Position numbers and translations under genes: made by a program. From NCBI GenBank assembly GCA_021234155.1, contig JAJEKV010000061.1, forward strand, positions 7,735,013-7,799,012: a stretch of DNA of 64,000 nt, given 5' to 3'. Under the pieces are notes generated by a model, which ran no database searches, was not told the DNA's origin, and saw only the letters and a program-made list of their open reading frames with translations. Each line of letters opens with the position of its first letter. The stretch's first letter is position 1. This document shows, in pieces, positions 1 through 12,942 of this stretch. This DNA comes from Isoetes taiwanensis (Eukaryota > Streptophyta > Lycopodiopsida > Isoetales > Isoetaceae).

Positions 1-746
1 TGGCCAAAACACCTCCCGCTTCTTCAAACACGCCAGATCTCATTAGCCGCACTCATAATGGTGCCCGCCCTCACCCCCGCGGAGGATCACTTTCGACAGA
101 TGGCTTCCCCGCCGTAAACACTTCCTCCTTTTCTTCACTCAGTGTCGTTTGGTGGGGAGGTTAGTCCCCAGGCCTCCCGGTACAGGACTATTCATGCATA
201 CAACGGACCAGGTCAAGCTCAAGGATCCTCGGGCCACCACTGGTCAGCCATCAAAGGCTTCCGGCAGAAGACCAAGCAGCCAGACCACGCAGCCAAAGCC
301 TTTGGTCACAACAAGAGGCTGGGCCAGACAAGTGACGGCCCTGCCACCGCCTGGGCCAAGGCCGGGCCACAATGGGATTCTAGGCACTTCAAGAGGCACC
401 GCCAACATTCCTCAGAATCAGGCCTCCTTCCGTGAGTCGGCACCGAGATCACCGAGTGTTCATATTGGGCCCAAGGCCATTGTACTATATATATGAGTAG
501 AGCTAGCACATGAGTTTTTAGATGAGTTTTGAGTCTTGTCTCCTTTCGCTTTTCTCTATCATGAGAGCTCATGTATGTTCATCATTGATATCAAGGAAGC
601 TTATCATCTTTCTCATTTGTTCTGCTTTCTTCTTCTTCTTCTTGCAAATCCCGCTGACATAGTCCCCCTGACTCTCCCTCGTTAGATCCACGGGTCCTCA
701 CAGAGGGCTGTTTCCAGGAGTTCGAACCTGCATTCCCAAACACCCC
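1..746. other. Unassigned non-coding sequence before the LTR element
   Basis: I see no convincing gene. A TATA-like stretch lies near 484-492, and the following 170 bases are CT-rich and end near 660, which faintly resembles the R-U5 part of another LTR. No partner repeat is present in the window to prove it. The first LTR of the element to the right begins abruptly at about 747, inside this sequence context. Confidence 0.3.
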
Positions 747-2020
747 CCAATTCAAATTGGGAGCAATTGGGGATGGAGGAGGAGGAGCAAAGAGCCGGCG
801 CCTCTTCGGCTTAGTCGAGATGGAGCAGCCCAAGACCCATTTGACGGGCTAGTCAAGAGGGTTACTTTGTTGATTTATAGCATAGCACCTCTCTTTGGTG
901 TGTTCTCTCTCTCTTTCTCCTGTGGGTTTACCCGCTAGACTAACCCCTTGATTGATATGGTGAGTATTCTTATCTCTAGTCTCAGACGCGCTTTGGTTGA
1001 TGGTTTAGTAGTTCTTGCTTAGTTAGCACTCCTGATATGGGGATTACGGGGTAGAGACCTCGAGCCCATGTATTGTAGTATGCTCCTAGATAGAGCCCCT
1101 GTATTATTCCCATTAGATGCGCCCAGGCACAAGAGCCCACCGGGTCATAGATGCTATGGTACCGCTTAGCACCGCATAAGGAACACAGGTGAAGTGGAGG
1201 TGGGGTCTTGCACTAACATAAAAGGCCCCCCGACTCCCTATAGCTAGGGCCTAATAGCCGGGCCACGAGGGCCGGGTATGGGTCCGACACCCCCTGGTGT
1301 AGAGGTGTGACCCGTATGGGGCACCTTGCACTTTGAGTAGATTTAGGGCGCAGTAAGTCCGCACGGATGCGGGGGTCGCTGATGCGCAAGATTTATTCTC
1401 TAGCTCGCCCATGGAGCCACCGTGGATTCTCGAAGGGGACGCTCGACCTGCCCCATCGGACGGGACTTCATGAACCCTCGGAGTAGGCTCAAGCCGGGTG
1501 ATGCCTCGAGCCCGCTGTTTCCGAAGGCTATAGCGACGCCATAGCATGAATTGACCCATCCGCAAAGTGTGCATGTGAGGGGCGGATGGAGTGGACAACC
1601 CTAGCCAATGTTCTATGCCAGCCAACGCCATGTCAAGATTCGTCTCGCCGATCTCTTGAAGCCTAGCCGCCAATGATCCTCTCACCGAGTCTCTGTAGGG
1701 GTAGAACCATGGGTTTGGGGTGTTTTCCTAGGTTAAGATGCATATTATTTGCCGTTGGTATTTGATGGATATGCCACCCTTCGTGGTGGTTATTTATATA
1801 TGATTTATGATGTGTGCTAACATGTATTCACGCTTCCGCGACGTAGGAGCCCCATTGAAGGCGCGGAATGACCCTTTCAGTTCCTTCTTCGGGCATCATA
1901 TTATAGATGGCCCGGAATAGACGGAGGGTTCCCCGCCATGGCGAAGTTGGTCGCCATGGGGAAAGTCCTCGTGATGTATACGCCCGGAGGGTCGATATGT
2001 TCGTGGAGCTGCCATGCTGG
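747..2020 (+). repeat. 5' LTR, truncated at its left end
   Basis: It matches 8998-10288 almost throughout, for example the segments around 746-840, 1040-1160 and 1690-1830. The first ~280 bases of the LTR (present at 8716-8997) are missing, so the U3 start is lost. A minus-strand open frame at 1251-1685 is an LTR shadow, since the frame is broken in the other LTR copy. The LTR ends just before the primer-binding site. Confidence 0.85.
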
Positions 2021-2027
2021 TATTAGA

Positions 2028-2045
2028 GCCATGATTTTGGTTGAC
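2028..2045 (+). other. Primer-binding site (tRNA-Met type)
   Basis: TGGTATTAGAGCCATGA differs by one base in its first 13 from the usual plant initiator tRNA-Met complement TGGTATCAGAGCC. It lies immediately after the end of the LTR homology, where minus-strand DNA synthesis is primed. Confidence 0.8.
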
Positions 2046-2484
2046 CGAATCATAGCATCACCAAATCTTTAACCCGCTAGCTCGGTAGTTGAGTGGGGAG
2101 TTTAGGCTCGTTGGATCGCTTAACTTTTTGGTGATTTAGTTCTGTGTTAGGTGGATGTAATAAATTGTAAGTTCTTAAGAAGTTTAGGGCTTAATCGGAG
2201 GACCCGAAGTTTGAAGGGCTATACCTTTTTGTAGGTAGCTCTGATGAAGGCTTAAAACGCTCCAATGGATCGGCACCTCTCAAATACCCTAGGGGCACGC
2301 CTCCCGAGGCAAACGGACAACAAAGTCACCGAAAAACAAAAAGGGGCGCTTGATGTACTCAGAGGTGTTTTTTTCAAAAATAAACGCCAGATAAGCACGC
2401 CGGGCGCCCCATACGGTCCGCCGTGATAAAAATACGCCTTTTTTTTTTTTTTTTTAAATAATTTTAATTTTTTCGTTTTCCACC

Positions 2485-2545
2485 ACGCTTTGAACCCGTG
2501 GACCTCCTACTTCCAACCCAACACTCTTTCCATCTTGCCAACTAT
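2485..2545 (-). repeat. tRNA-like SINE head 1
   Basis: On the minus strand an A-box-like TTGGCAAGATGG (2530-2541) is followed ~35 bases later by a B-box-like GGTTCAAAGC (2487-2496), then by A-rich sequence that includes an A17 run (about 2440-2456). This is the layout of a tRNA-derived SINE head with internal RNA polymerase III promoter. I see no complete cloverleaf, so it is not called as a tRNA gene. Confidence 0.5.
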
Positions 2546-2640
2546 CTTTATATAGAATATACATGTTCTATTACTTTGTTATACATATCTAATATTCTGC
2601 TTTTGTCCAGCTAGCGCTTTTTAAGAAAAGGTACATCATG

Positions 2641-2700
2641 GGATTGAACCCCCGACCTTCTCGCAGACCAAGCCAACACCTTTACCAATAAGCCAACTTC
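2641..2700 (-). repeat. tRNA-like SINE head 2
   Basis: On the minus strand GTTGGCTTATTGG (2685-2697) resembles an A box and GGTTCAATCC (2641-2650) is a good B box at the right spacing. It resembles the copy at 2485-2545, so the two probably belong to one SINE family inserted twice. The B box is closer to consensus here. Confidence 0.55.
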
Positions 2701-5700
2701 TTTCTTGAAGTAATATAATGCTTTTTCTAATATTTATAGTGCATCTATTCCATATCTAAATTAGAGGCATGCCTTTGGTAAACCCACGGAGGCAACAACT
2801 CCTACGAGCAAGTTTTTTCCGCCATAGCCGGAGCAAGCTCTTCCTTCGCCATAGTCACGGAGCAAATCGCCATAGCCGGAGCAAGCAGCCTTGCCATAGC
2901 CATGGGAGACTCTCTCTCGCTATAGTCAACCGGATAACCTGTTAACCATATATAAAGCTAGTATCCCCTAGAATAAACCACCAAATGGCACGACGTAACC
3001 TAGCAAGTCCGCCAACTTGTTATGACAACATCAACTCATTTGTGGGACTAATTCCGAATTTAATTAACAACGATTGTGGCAACTTCCTAGAATAGCAGCG
3101 GGTATTATATCCTTGATATTCTTTATGCATTAATACGGTAATAATACCTTTAGTTATTTTTTGGTAGATGCCTTGATAACACAATTTCTTCGGGCCTTGC
3201 CATGATTCAATCCATACTACATTCATATGCTTTATATTAGACCTTATTCGACGCTATATAAGTAATGTTTTATAGACATATTTATAATTAACGCTTGTCT
3301 CTCTCTAGTGTCTAAACCTTGACTCGCCTCATTTCCCAAAGAAAGGATTTCTTTTCGCCCAACCAACTAGGGGGACGGCCATGCAAAGATCCCTCTAGAC
3401 CATGGGTAGCTTTAATCCTACCACGGTTCACTACTTCTTCTCAATGGTCGCGGTTCTTTTTGTGGACCATTTTCCCGCACTTCTACGGACAAACTCAGAA
3501 TACTTGAGTGAGTGCCCGTGTTAGAACCCCCATAATAATGTCAACACTTTGTGCCAAACTTCACCGCCTATATGGATGTGATTAATTATTCTGCGGCTAC
3601 ACGTCCACAAAGTGACAACCGCCTACTCTTTTGGAATGTTCTCCGCACATTCCAATGCCACCCAACCGTTGTTGATTACTCACCTCCTTCTAGGGTACCT
3701 AGATAAGGTCCGAGCAAAATGTTTCCAACCATTATTTTAATACCTAAACGTCTTTAGGTTCTGCAAACGAACTTACATATTCCAAGGAATTATGTGAATA
3801 TCCCAAAGGACAGTACCACCCAAAGACCCCTCAAGATAGGCCTCCTCTATTCGGAGATCTTGTGTTCAAGTCTTTGGGGTCTGGCCATATGTCCTCATGG
3901 TGGACGCTATAAATGTGCGATGGCATATAAATGCTATCTACCTATCTATCTAAAAAAAAAAAAAAAAAGGTCCTTGGTGAACTCAATTCACCATGTTGTT
4001 CGAAGACATGGACGTCTTCTTCCCTAAACCATGCACCAAATCTTTAAGGAGTTTTTCAGCTCTCGCTACCTTTCAAGCCGCAAGTCTACCTTTGTATATT
4101 AGCAATGACCACCCTTCATGTTAGATAGTAACCTTTCTATCCAGATTGCTAAATATCATGCATCAAGGTCCTTTATTTCGTCAATATGTTTTCTACGTCT
4201 ATGGCCAATTTTCAAGATCCCGCCCTTACATCCGCCACATCGTATACAAATCATCCTTTAGTTGTGATCTATATTCAAGAGAGTCACCAATCCATTACTC
4301 CTTTACGTATCCGTTAACCGTCTTGTGGCTTCCAAGCCGCTATTATATGGGCCTTATGTTGTAAACCTACCTATCATTGGGGGTTATAATCCAACATTGT
4401 CCTACATCCTGGAAATCTTACTCATTACATTTCTCTGTCATGATGTCATGCTGCTGTTCTGGCATTCCAAATGACTTGACATCCGCATTTAAGCCATAAT
4501 CATGGCCTAAGAGCGGGTGAGCCTTCGTATAAATCGTGAATTACCTGGAGTCATCAAGGTGCTTGCCTTGTACTTTGTGAGCCTTTCTACAATTACCTAC
4601 GTTTAATATAACCCGGACTTGTATCAATATTCGAGTCCTGTATATGTTAACTTGCACCCCCATGTAACCCATGGCGTCACCTCTACCTGATCCAGGTATG
4701 GATCATATGGGGAAGCTAGTCTTAGGTGTCTATGCAAGACACATTCGAACATTTAGCAGGTAACTGCTATTCGCTACTTATCCTGGAATTGTACTATTGT
4801 ACTACTCAACCCCACTACCTTAAGCTTTATTCCATTGGCCGTTGACATTTATTTCAAGTGCCAACTACTACACCATATCCTAGCATGCAACGGGTTGACG
4901 GTCCTTTGCACATTTCGAACGTATCTCCAGATCCTTCCTCAGTAACTTTAGGATACCCTCGTCTTTCTCTCCTTGCGTCGCCACCTAGATTACCTCCCTA
5001 AGATGTTTATCGTATGTGTACATGGTATGTACATAATAAACATATCTCCACATCCCACAATGCTAGAGCTCTGCTCTAACTTAGCTAAACTATAACCGTA
5101 GTAGTTCTTTCAAACAAACCTATTGCCTATGTACCTTTATAATGTGGCTGACCCACCGACTTCCCAACTGGGCAGTGGCCAACTCTATGTTGGAAATCCA
5201 TATGCTGCCTACATTTTTGATAGGATCCCCAGCTACCTTAACCATCCCTTTAGTGCCTTATGGTATTCCAGTCGTGTATATACCCTATCATACCACCCAT
5301 GGGATTATGCCATAATTCTGAAGGTTTACTACCCCAGATGAGGAGCTTTTCTAAAAGCTTCTTTCGCTAAGGATCCTTTGTGTTCCATACCACCCATACT
5401 TAGTTACAATTAACCTATTGTTATTAAGTTATCAGGTGGACTTCAGCTTTTGATCAGCTTCAAATGCTGCCGTCTTTGACTCCCTCATAACGAAGTCGAG
5501 GCACTAAAACCTCCTGGTCTTCTAATAGGAAAACCCAATGTTTCAATCTTCGTTAGTAACTGCCATATGGTTATCCAATTCCTTACCCTCTTAAGAGTTT
5601 CAAAGTCATAATCTCTAACGGGTCTATGCCTCAAGGCAACGGATCCTCCACCTTCTACTTCTGTACCTACAATTGTTCCCCGCGAGTAGGGTAACTCTTA

Positions 5701-8699
5701 GGATATATGGACTACTAGTCTATAGGATCTCACTCCTTGTAATCTACACACCTCGTCTTGATTTTTATCGGGACTTGGATTGCTATGTATTGCCTCTTCT
5801 CGGTTATCCCTAAAAGATAATTGTCAAAGTCATCGTACTCCTTCTTTTCTTCCATCAGGGGATGCGATATTTTATACATTTTTTTTATTCCCAAAACCAC
5901 ATAAATGCTCTCAGCTTATAACAATGAAGTAACTCATTGGTATCTAGAACCTTTGAGCAGCTAAGCTCTCATTATCGTTTATTCCAACACCGTTCCAACC
6001 ATCCTCGGGATGTTTTTGAATGTAACATCACCGTATATGCTAGACTTACTCTAGCTATTCTCACTGATTTAAACTTTTCTCATCTTCCTTGGTACGCCGT
6101 ATCTAAGATAGTCAACTCTAAACATTGGGATAGCTTGAATGCTTATCTCTGGTAAATCATACCTAACCCAATATCTTCGTATATAAGCATATCATTATGC
6201 TTATTCTTTACACCTTGTTAAGTAATGTTTCACTCACCTCGTACGGCTATTCTTCTATCTTTTAATATGATATACATCTAAATATCACAATTAACATCTT
6301 TGATCTCCTCACTACTGTAGTATGTAATACTACTAAATCCTTCAAACATCCGAAACCACTACGTTGTTATTATGAGATATAGTAACATGTGTGCACCAAC
6401 CCTAACTCAAGACTCATACGTAATTCATTGACGTAGCCCCCTAGCTGCTTGTACTATATATGCTGTGGTTTTCACACCACACCTTCTAAACTCTCTATCC
6501 TTAGGTTTCCTTGGTCCTCACGCTCTAGTCATAAATTCCACAGGGGCACATGCCACCCTAAGTTCCTAGTGGACATACTTAATGTCTAGTATAGCAATTC
6601 TTATCTTCATTACCTCTGTATTCATATATGTGAACTAAAAGTTCTAGTATATATCTTACCTTCCTTTAGTTATGTCTTACTATTAAATGTTCCTAGTACA
6701 CATATACCAACGCGGAGTTATTCCTCGCGATACACACACGATACCAAGTCCAAAGCACATCCTCCTTCTCTAGACTTTGGTGTATTCAACGCCTCATTCC
6801 AAACTTTCTATATTTGAAACGTTGTTTACAACAATTGTCGTCTTCTCTTGACCTTGTGTGGCATACGTTCCACACTAGTGTCCAATCTGTTATACGGCAT
6901 CTCGATGTTCCCAGCAGACATCAGATGTGTCCATTTCCTTAATTTATATCCTGCATAATCGTCATGCAATTGACCGACGTCATTAAGCGTATCCAAGTGA
7001 CTATGTTGTCATCTTAATCATGCACACGCTTGCATCGTTATTGCACACTTCAGGAACATCAATCTCCTTACGAAATGCAACGTATACGTAATTTTATAAT
7101 CCGTAGTTTATGGATCCGCATCCTCATACGATATTATTCTCTACCTTTCCGCGAATCATACCTCTATTCAAGTAGCAATAGTTATAAAGTGTCGGACATG
7201 CTATACATTCACCACCATTGTCAAAACCTACACTTCTAAAGTGATCTCCCTTTCATGAGCTGGGTATTTATAATCCAGTTTTCCACCTTAGTATAGTACC
7301 TTTCTAACGTGGTCCTCGGATATATGGTGCTATATCCAGTTTCCTTCTACGTTGAGTGGCAATATATATGCCGCATAATAAATCCATCCTCGTAATTATT
7401 AAGTCCAATGTTGCAATCAGATACCAAACATCGTCATACCAATTTTTCTCGAGTATCCATCCAAAATAGGGATATCTTAACACTCCTTATTCCCAACATT
7501 CAGCACTTCTACTTCGAGTAGGAGCCCGGGACCTCCTCAGTCATCACCATCTAACAGGCTCAGGGCATACCAGACATGGTTTCGATACTTCCGCCGTGGA
7601 CACCATCGTCACAACTAACCTTCTGTGATACAGGACGATTGCATAGCCATAGCACTGCCGGATAGCGACCGGGGCGGTACCAATTACGTCGAATATATAT
7701 GTCAGCTGTACCTGTGCCCTGTAAATATAGCAGTGTCTGTATGTGTGATAAATTTACGAAAATAGCAATAGGATAAATAAGTAATTCAAATGTAAGGATA
7801 TCGGGACGTCTGGTAAACCTATAAACATAACCAATGAATTAATATGTGTCCTCATCTGACTGTAATCTATGCTAAAGATAGAGAGTGTGAGTGTGGAAAG
7901 ATTAAAGATAGTCGAAAGGAGCGAGCTATTTAAACACATAATCAAAAATAGAAGTAGATAAGTATGTATGTCTTAGACAAACTTCGGAGGGAATAACGAG
8001 ACTTAGATTAGGTTATAACAAGGTTATGAATAATAAGTCATGAACAACGTCTGTCTGTACTTAATATTAAAGTATATAGGTAAGACTGTCTGATACAGTA
8101 CAATATATAATTATCTTTAAAGGTAAGTATAACTGTGAAGGCCCTGTTAAACACTAAGGATAGGAACATACGAGTTCTTAAAATTGTAACAAACTAGGGA
8201 AACAAAATTTTGCTACAAAATTAAATTAGGGCTGACTCTATTAAGATGAATTGCAAAGTCAAGGGAGAATATAATAGATATATACACAGAAGTTAATATG
8301 ATTAGAATGACTTTCTACTAAACAGTGCGAGATTAATAACTTTGTATTATAATATAACAACAAATAGAAGTTCTTTATATCTATACCTATCTTTAAATAT
8401 ATAATCAGTTACCTGTATGTATAGAAAGAATGACTTCTAAATAGATAGACTCACAAACCTTGACCGTTCACTTTTGATAGTCCTAACCGATGATCATGTC
8501 TGATCTATCCCTCTACCACTTATATCCCAAAGTTATAAATTGCACATTACAAGTCATTTCAAACTTGATCACTTTGAACATGACAACGTCTGTGTGACTT
8601 ATAATCTCAGGCTATCTCTTTAAGGAGGGGAGACTTCCTTCCAATGTATGATGTGTGCCCTGCAACAAGAGTAGTCTTGATGCTGAGGACAGCATCATT

Positions 8700-8714
8700 T
8701 TTAAGGTGGGGAGA
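8700..8714 (+). other. Polypurine tract
   Basis: TTAAGGTGGGGAGAA lies directly before the TGTGACG that starts the right LTR. Its position and composition fit the plus-strand primer of Ty3-type elements. Confidence 0.8.
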
Positions 8715-8715
8715 A

Positions 8716-10288
8716 TGTGACGTTCCACATATTTATCGCATATTTAAGTATAAATACGGATTGACGTCACTATGAATAATTAATGGCACATTAATTATTC
8801 ATAAGCTAAGGTTAGCTATGTTAATAATTAAATTATAAAGGTGGAAACCTAACCAAAACCCTAATTCGAATTTAGGGCTTATCCTAATATTAAAAAGGGC
8901 TAAAATACCAAATTAGCTAATATTAACCAATGTAGAGCATGCCACCTGGCCCAAATCGATTGGGCAAGGTAGGGTACCCAAATTAGGGCTTTTGTGCCCC
9001 AATTCAAATTGGGAGCAATTGGGGATGGAGGAGGAGGAGCAGCAGCCAGGCGCCCTTCAGTTAGTCGAGATGGAGCAGCCCAAGACCGATTTGACGGTTA
9101 GTCAGTAGGTTACTTTGTTGATTTATAGCATAGCACCTCTCTGTGGTGTGTTCTCTCTCTGTTTTCTCTCGTGGGTTTTGTTAGACTAACCCTTGATTGA
9201 TATGGTGAGTATTCTTATCTCTAGTCTCAATGCGTGCTTTGGTTGATGGTTTAGTAGTTCTTTGCTTAGTTAGCACTCGGATATGGGGATTACGGGGGTA
9301 GAGACCTCGAGCCCATGTATTGTAGTATGCTCCTAGATAGAGCCCTCGTATTATTCCCATTAGATGCGGCAGTGCACAAGAGCCCATAGGGTCATAGATG
9401 CTATGGTAACGGGCTTAGCACCAGACAAAGGAACACAGTGGTGAAGTGGAGGTGGGGTCTTCTAACATAAAAGGCTCTGGGACTCCTATAGCGAAGCTAG
9501 GCCTAATAGCCTGGCCACGAGGGCCGGGTATGGGTCCGGACACTCCACGGGTGTAGAGGTGTGACCCGTATGGGGCACCTTTGCACTTTGAGTAGATTTA
9601 GGGCGAGAGTAAGTAAGTCGGCACGGATGCGGGGTATTTACGATGCGCACGTATTCTCTAGCTTCGCCCATGGAGCCACCGCGTGATTACCGAAGGGGAC
9701 GCTTCCCGACCACCCTCATCGGACCGGGACTTCATGAACCCCAGGTAGGCTCCGCCAGGTAATGCCTCGAGCCCGCTGCGTCTCCTCGAAGGCTATAGCG
9801 GCGCCATAGCGTTGAATTGACCCATCCGCAAAGTGTGCACGAGAGGGGCGGATGGAGTGGACAACCCTAGCCAATGTTCTATGCCAGCCAGCGCCATGTC
9901 AAGATTCGGTCTCGCTGATCTCTTGAGGCCTAGCCGTCGGTCGATCCTCACCGGAGTCCGAACGGGGTAGAACCATGGGTTTGGGGTGTTTTCCTAGGTT
10001 AAGATGCATATTCTTTGCCGTTGGTATTTGGTTGGATATGCCACCCTTCGTGGTGGTTATTTATATATGATTTATGATGTGTGCTAACATGTATTCACGC
10101 TAGCTTAATTTAGGAGCCCCATTGAAGGCGTGTAAATAATGACCCTTTTCGTGTCCTTCTTTTGGGCATCATATTATAGATGGCCCGAAATAGAGCGGAG
10201 GGCCACGCTCATGGCGAAGTTGGCCGCCATGGGGGAAAGTCCCGTGATGTATACGTCCGAGGGTCGTATATGTTCGGGGGCGGAGCCG
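8716..10288 (+). repeat. 3' LTR, essentially complete
   Basis: It starts TGTGACGTTCC right after the polypurine tract. Positions 8998-10288 repeat the sequence at 747-2020. The right end is placed where homology to the left LTR stops, a few bases uncertain. This copy keeps the ~280-bp U3 portion lost in the left LTR. Confidence 0.8.
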
Positions 10289-10359
10289 CCTGGGTAGATC
10301 TATTTGTGGAGCTTTATATAGACTATTGCATAGGCTGACCCCTTTCTTTTATTGTTTCA

Positions 10360-10496
10360 GCCAATCCGGAGGACAGCAATTCCAGATAAAATCTCTGTTT
10401 ATAGGGAGACCTCTTTTAGTGCTATTAGCCAACACGGAGAACTTCAATTCCAGGTAAAATCTCTATCTATAAGGGACCTTTTTTTAGTGCTATGTA
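10360..10496 (+). repeat. Tandem duplication, two 68-bp units
   Basis: Units 10360-10427 and 10428-10496 both begin GCCAA and end with TTTTAGTGCTAT, with several mismatches between them. It lies just outside the LTR element and I see no gene association. Confidence 0.75.
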
Positions 10497-11811
10497 TTTG
10501 AAGATGATGAAACCAGCAAGTTATGCACTCCTATGCTGAATAGAAGAGGTCTCTTATGGAAGTATTTCGTCGGCCTAATGTCAATTTTTAGGCATCGTGC
10601 ATGATCGAAGAATCCCTCTTCATGGCGATGCCTCTCCTTTTTTCTTTGTCCATCTTTTTTTTACGCATTGCTTCAGCAATCCCGAAAGCCTTCAAACATA
10701 ACTCACCCATTTTCAGAGGGTTGTCGACACAGTAAATTTTCAAAAATACGGGGAGAATCCTTGGTAAGGGAAGCAAGTTAGTTTCGGGTCCTTATTACGC
10801 TTGGATTCTATTGCCAATATTGATATAAAGTAAAGTGAAGCTCTTCAAAGTGAGCACACCCAAAACCATGTTACTTTCAAATTTATACGCTCTTGCAAGA
10901 GAAATCGCATGCCTATGCACTTACAGATCTCAAATTGCAGTTTATAATATCAAAGTGTTGCAATAAGTTGCAATAAGACATCAACTAATTTGCATCTATC
11001 TTGCTGTTCAATCTGTCAGTAAACTTTAGAACTGTATGAGAGAGGACTGGACTATAAACTGTCTTTACATTCTTTTTGCAACAACTCGGCTGGCGGCGAG
11101 TTTTTTTTTATCATTTAATTTGCTAGAAAGCATGTATTAAGAAAACGATCTCTCAAAGAGTTACGCCATGAACATAATGGTTTTATACCAGATGGTATCC
11201 CATTTACAAGAATCTGAAGACTTATACTTGTTCCATGTGTGTGAGTGCAAACTAAGTACGTGTCCTCTGTTTATGGCACCGTCCACAAGACTTTGTGTTT
11301 AGTAACCTATTTGAAAGTTGCATAACCTTGCCTTGGGCATGCCTCCAGATTCATATGTTTATATTTAAAGATTTAAGGTGCCTTTGAAAGGGTCAAATTT
11401 GAGTCTAGCCTAAAAACATGTCTATCCATGTTACACATGCCTAATTTTCTCCTTTACTGCAAGTTGGAATCTTTATTGTGTCTTTCTGCAGGGTTTGCTT
11501 GTCATGATATACTATGTGATGCATATTGGCACACAAAGCTGTGCTTGGACGAAGTGTTGGCTGCTCAGGAAATCAAAGATTGATAATGGTGATTTGAAAC
11601 ATTTTACTTGCTTTGTAGAGATCTGTGTTTTGTGAAAGGAAATCTTTGATGTTTTCAGTTTTGAAAAGGTTCGGATAAGAATATAATACGTTAGTGTGTG
11701 TTTTCGAGGCAAAATATATGCAACACTATTCTCTTTGTTCTCTTATTTCATTTTAGTTTTGACATTAAGTGTTTGGGAAATAGATGATGTCTTCTTTGCA
11801 GAAAAATGATA
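10497..11811. other. Intergenic, nothing recognised
   Basis: AT-rich DNA with scattered short frames (at most 66 codons) and no recognisable protein, RNA or repeat. Confidence 0.5.
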
Positions 11812-12942
11812 TAGAATAGAATAGAATAGAATACATTATTGTCCCTTGTGCCCTGAGGCCTCTGGACTTGTGTAGCGTGGGCGAGCTCCCTGGTGGGGGC
11901 TACTAGCTCATCACGCTGTTTTGTTGTAGCCTTTTCTGAAGGCTCACTTTTTCCTATTAATGCCGGCACCCTACTTTGTTCCGGCTTCTAGGCCCGTCAC
12001 GGTGTCGTCTATATCAAACTTGACTTTAAAATTTGTACATTTTAATGCGTCTATGATTTGCCTCTTTAGCAAATCATATCGTAAGCCCTTTTTGTTCATG
12101 TGCTTCCCGGTTGTGCTCAAAGATCTCCTCGTATTGCATCGCCGGGTCTCCCATTGTTTTGTCCTTGCCATTATGTTATGTAATCGATTGTCCCCACCTT
12201 ACTCTCTTGTACTTTTCCACGATGTTACGTGTAAGTTGGACATTAGTTAAGCATGTGGTTTTAGATCCTCTATTTCCACTCATCATCAGGATTCTGCATA
12301 GCTTTGTCCGTCGTCTATTTTTCTCCACTGTCCTTTTCAATTCTCGGATCATGACATCCCATCCCGAACTTTGCTAAAATATCTCGTCTCCGTTTTTCCA
12401 AGCATATTATCTTGGTACATTTGTTGTCCTATCATCTGCTTTCACGGATTAAATATTGATACAAAGGATTGTTTTGGGTCTGTGTGTCTTTGCAGCCATG
12501 CCCGCGTAGCTTTACTTGCCCACTCCTCATTCCATTGGCCTTCATCGATCAGTTCGCTCAAATTTAGCCCCATTTCTCTGGTCCATATTGCTACATCCCT
12601 AAACCATCCACTGCTTGTGGTGATGTGCGACCTTGCTGATTCGTTGATTGCGATGCTTGCTAACTTCTCTGACTTTTCACCTGCATTATTTCTTATGATG
12701 TATCTGATGGTCCTTTCCCATGCTCTCACCTCCATAGGTTTCTGACCTGTCTCATATACTATGGTTGTCAATGGTGTATTTGCCCTTAGTTTGAATTCCT
12801 GTTTATGTAGCTGTCTGAAAATCCCTTCTTGCTTTTCCCATTTCTTGTCTGTTAGCCCCGGTCCCCAGGCTTCCGCCCCGTATAGCTGTGTTGTGACGAC
12901 TACCGTGCCCAATATTATATTTGGGTTCATGTTCACAAGCAA
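11812..12942 (-). pseudogene. 5'-truncated LINE reverse-transcriptase remnant
   Basis: On the minus strand an open frame of 166 codons (12942-12442) reads as the region after the RT domain of a LINE ORF2: LYGAEAWGP (thumb-like motif), then FRQLHKQEFKLRANTP and ETGQKPMEVRAWERTI. These match in position and pattern the plus-strand LINE at 20.5-22.5 kb (LLYRAKIWGPVI, ETGFLPLQWAALEHHI). Downstream the frame decays to about 11.97 kb. The element ends in four copies of ATTCT at 11812-11832 rather than poly(A). The 5' part, including the RT active site, is absent, as expected for truncated reverse transcription. Dead copy. Confidence 0.75.

Larger units (their letters stand above)
2046..8699 (+). 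other. Internal region of the LTR element, no recognisable genes
   Basis: A possible gag start lies at 2263 (ATG followed by roughly 40 codons), after which the frame is broken by the tRNA-like repeats at 2.4-2.7 kb. From 3.0 to 7.5 kb the plus strand is strikingly poor in G. Reading frames are short (60-77 codons) and none resembles a retroelement protein. From 7.75 to 8.7 kb composition shifts to A- and G-rich. A (CTAT)n stretch followed by poly(A) at 3935-3968 may be the tail of a further insertion. Confidence 0.6.
747..10288 (+). mobile_element. LTR retrotransposon without recognisable gag-pol (LARD-like)
   Basis: Two direct repeats of more than 1.2 kb (747-2020 and 8716-10288) bracket 6.7 kb. 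Just inside the left LTR is a sequence close to the canonical plant tRNA-Met primer site (2028-2040, TGGTATTAGAGCC). Just before the right LTR is a purine-rich tract (about 8700-8714) followed by TGTGACG. This order is diagnostic of an LTR retrotransposon on the plus strand, Ty3-like by the style of its PPT and LTR start. The internal region has no reading frame over about 80 codons and I recognise no protease, RT, RNase H or integrase motif. The element is therefore either a non-autonomous LARD or an extremely decayed autonomous one. The LTRs differ by many small indels, so the insertion is old. Confidence 0.85.

Noticed and set aside
1251-1685. 144-codon minus-strand frame
   Set aside because: It lies inside the LTR and its frame is broken in the other LTR copy, so it is a composition shadow.
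3794-4027. SINE on the plus strand ending in (CTAT)n and poly(A)
   Set aside because: The tail is suggestive, and GTGTTCAAGTCT at ~3865 is B-box-like, but I could not find an A box at the right distance.
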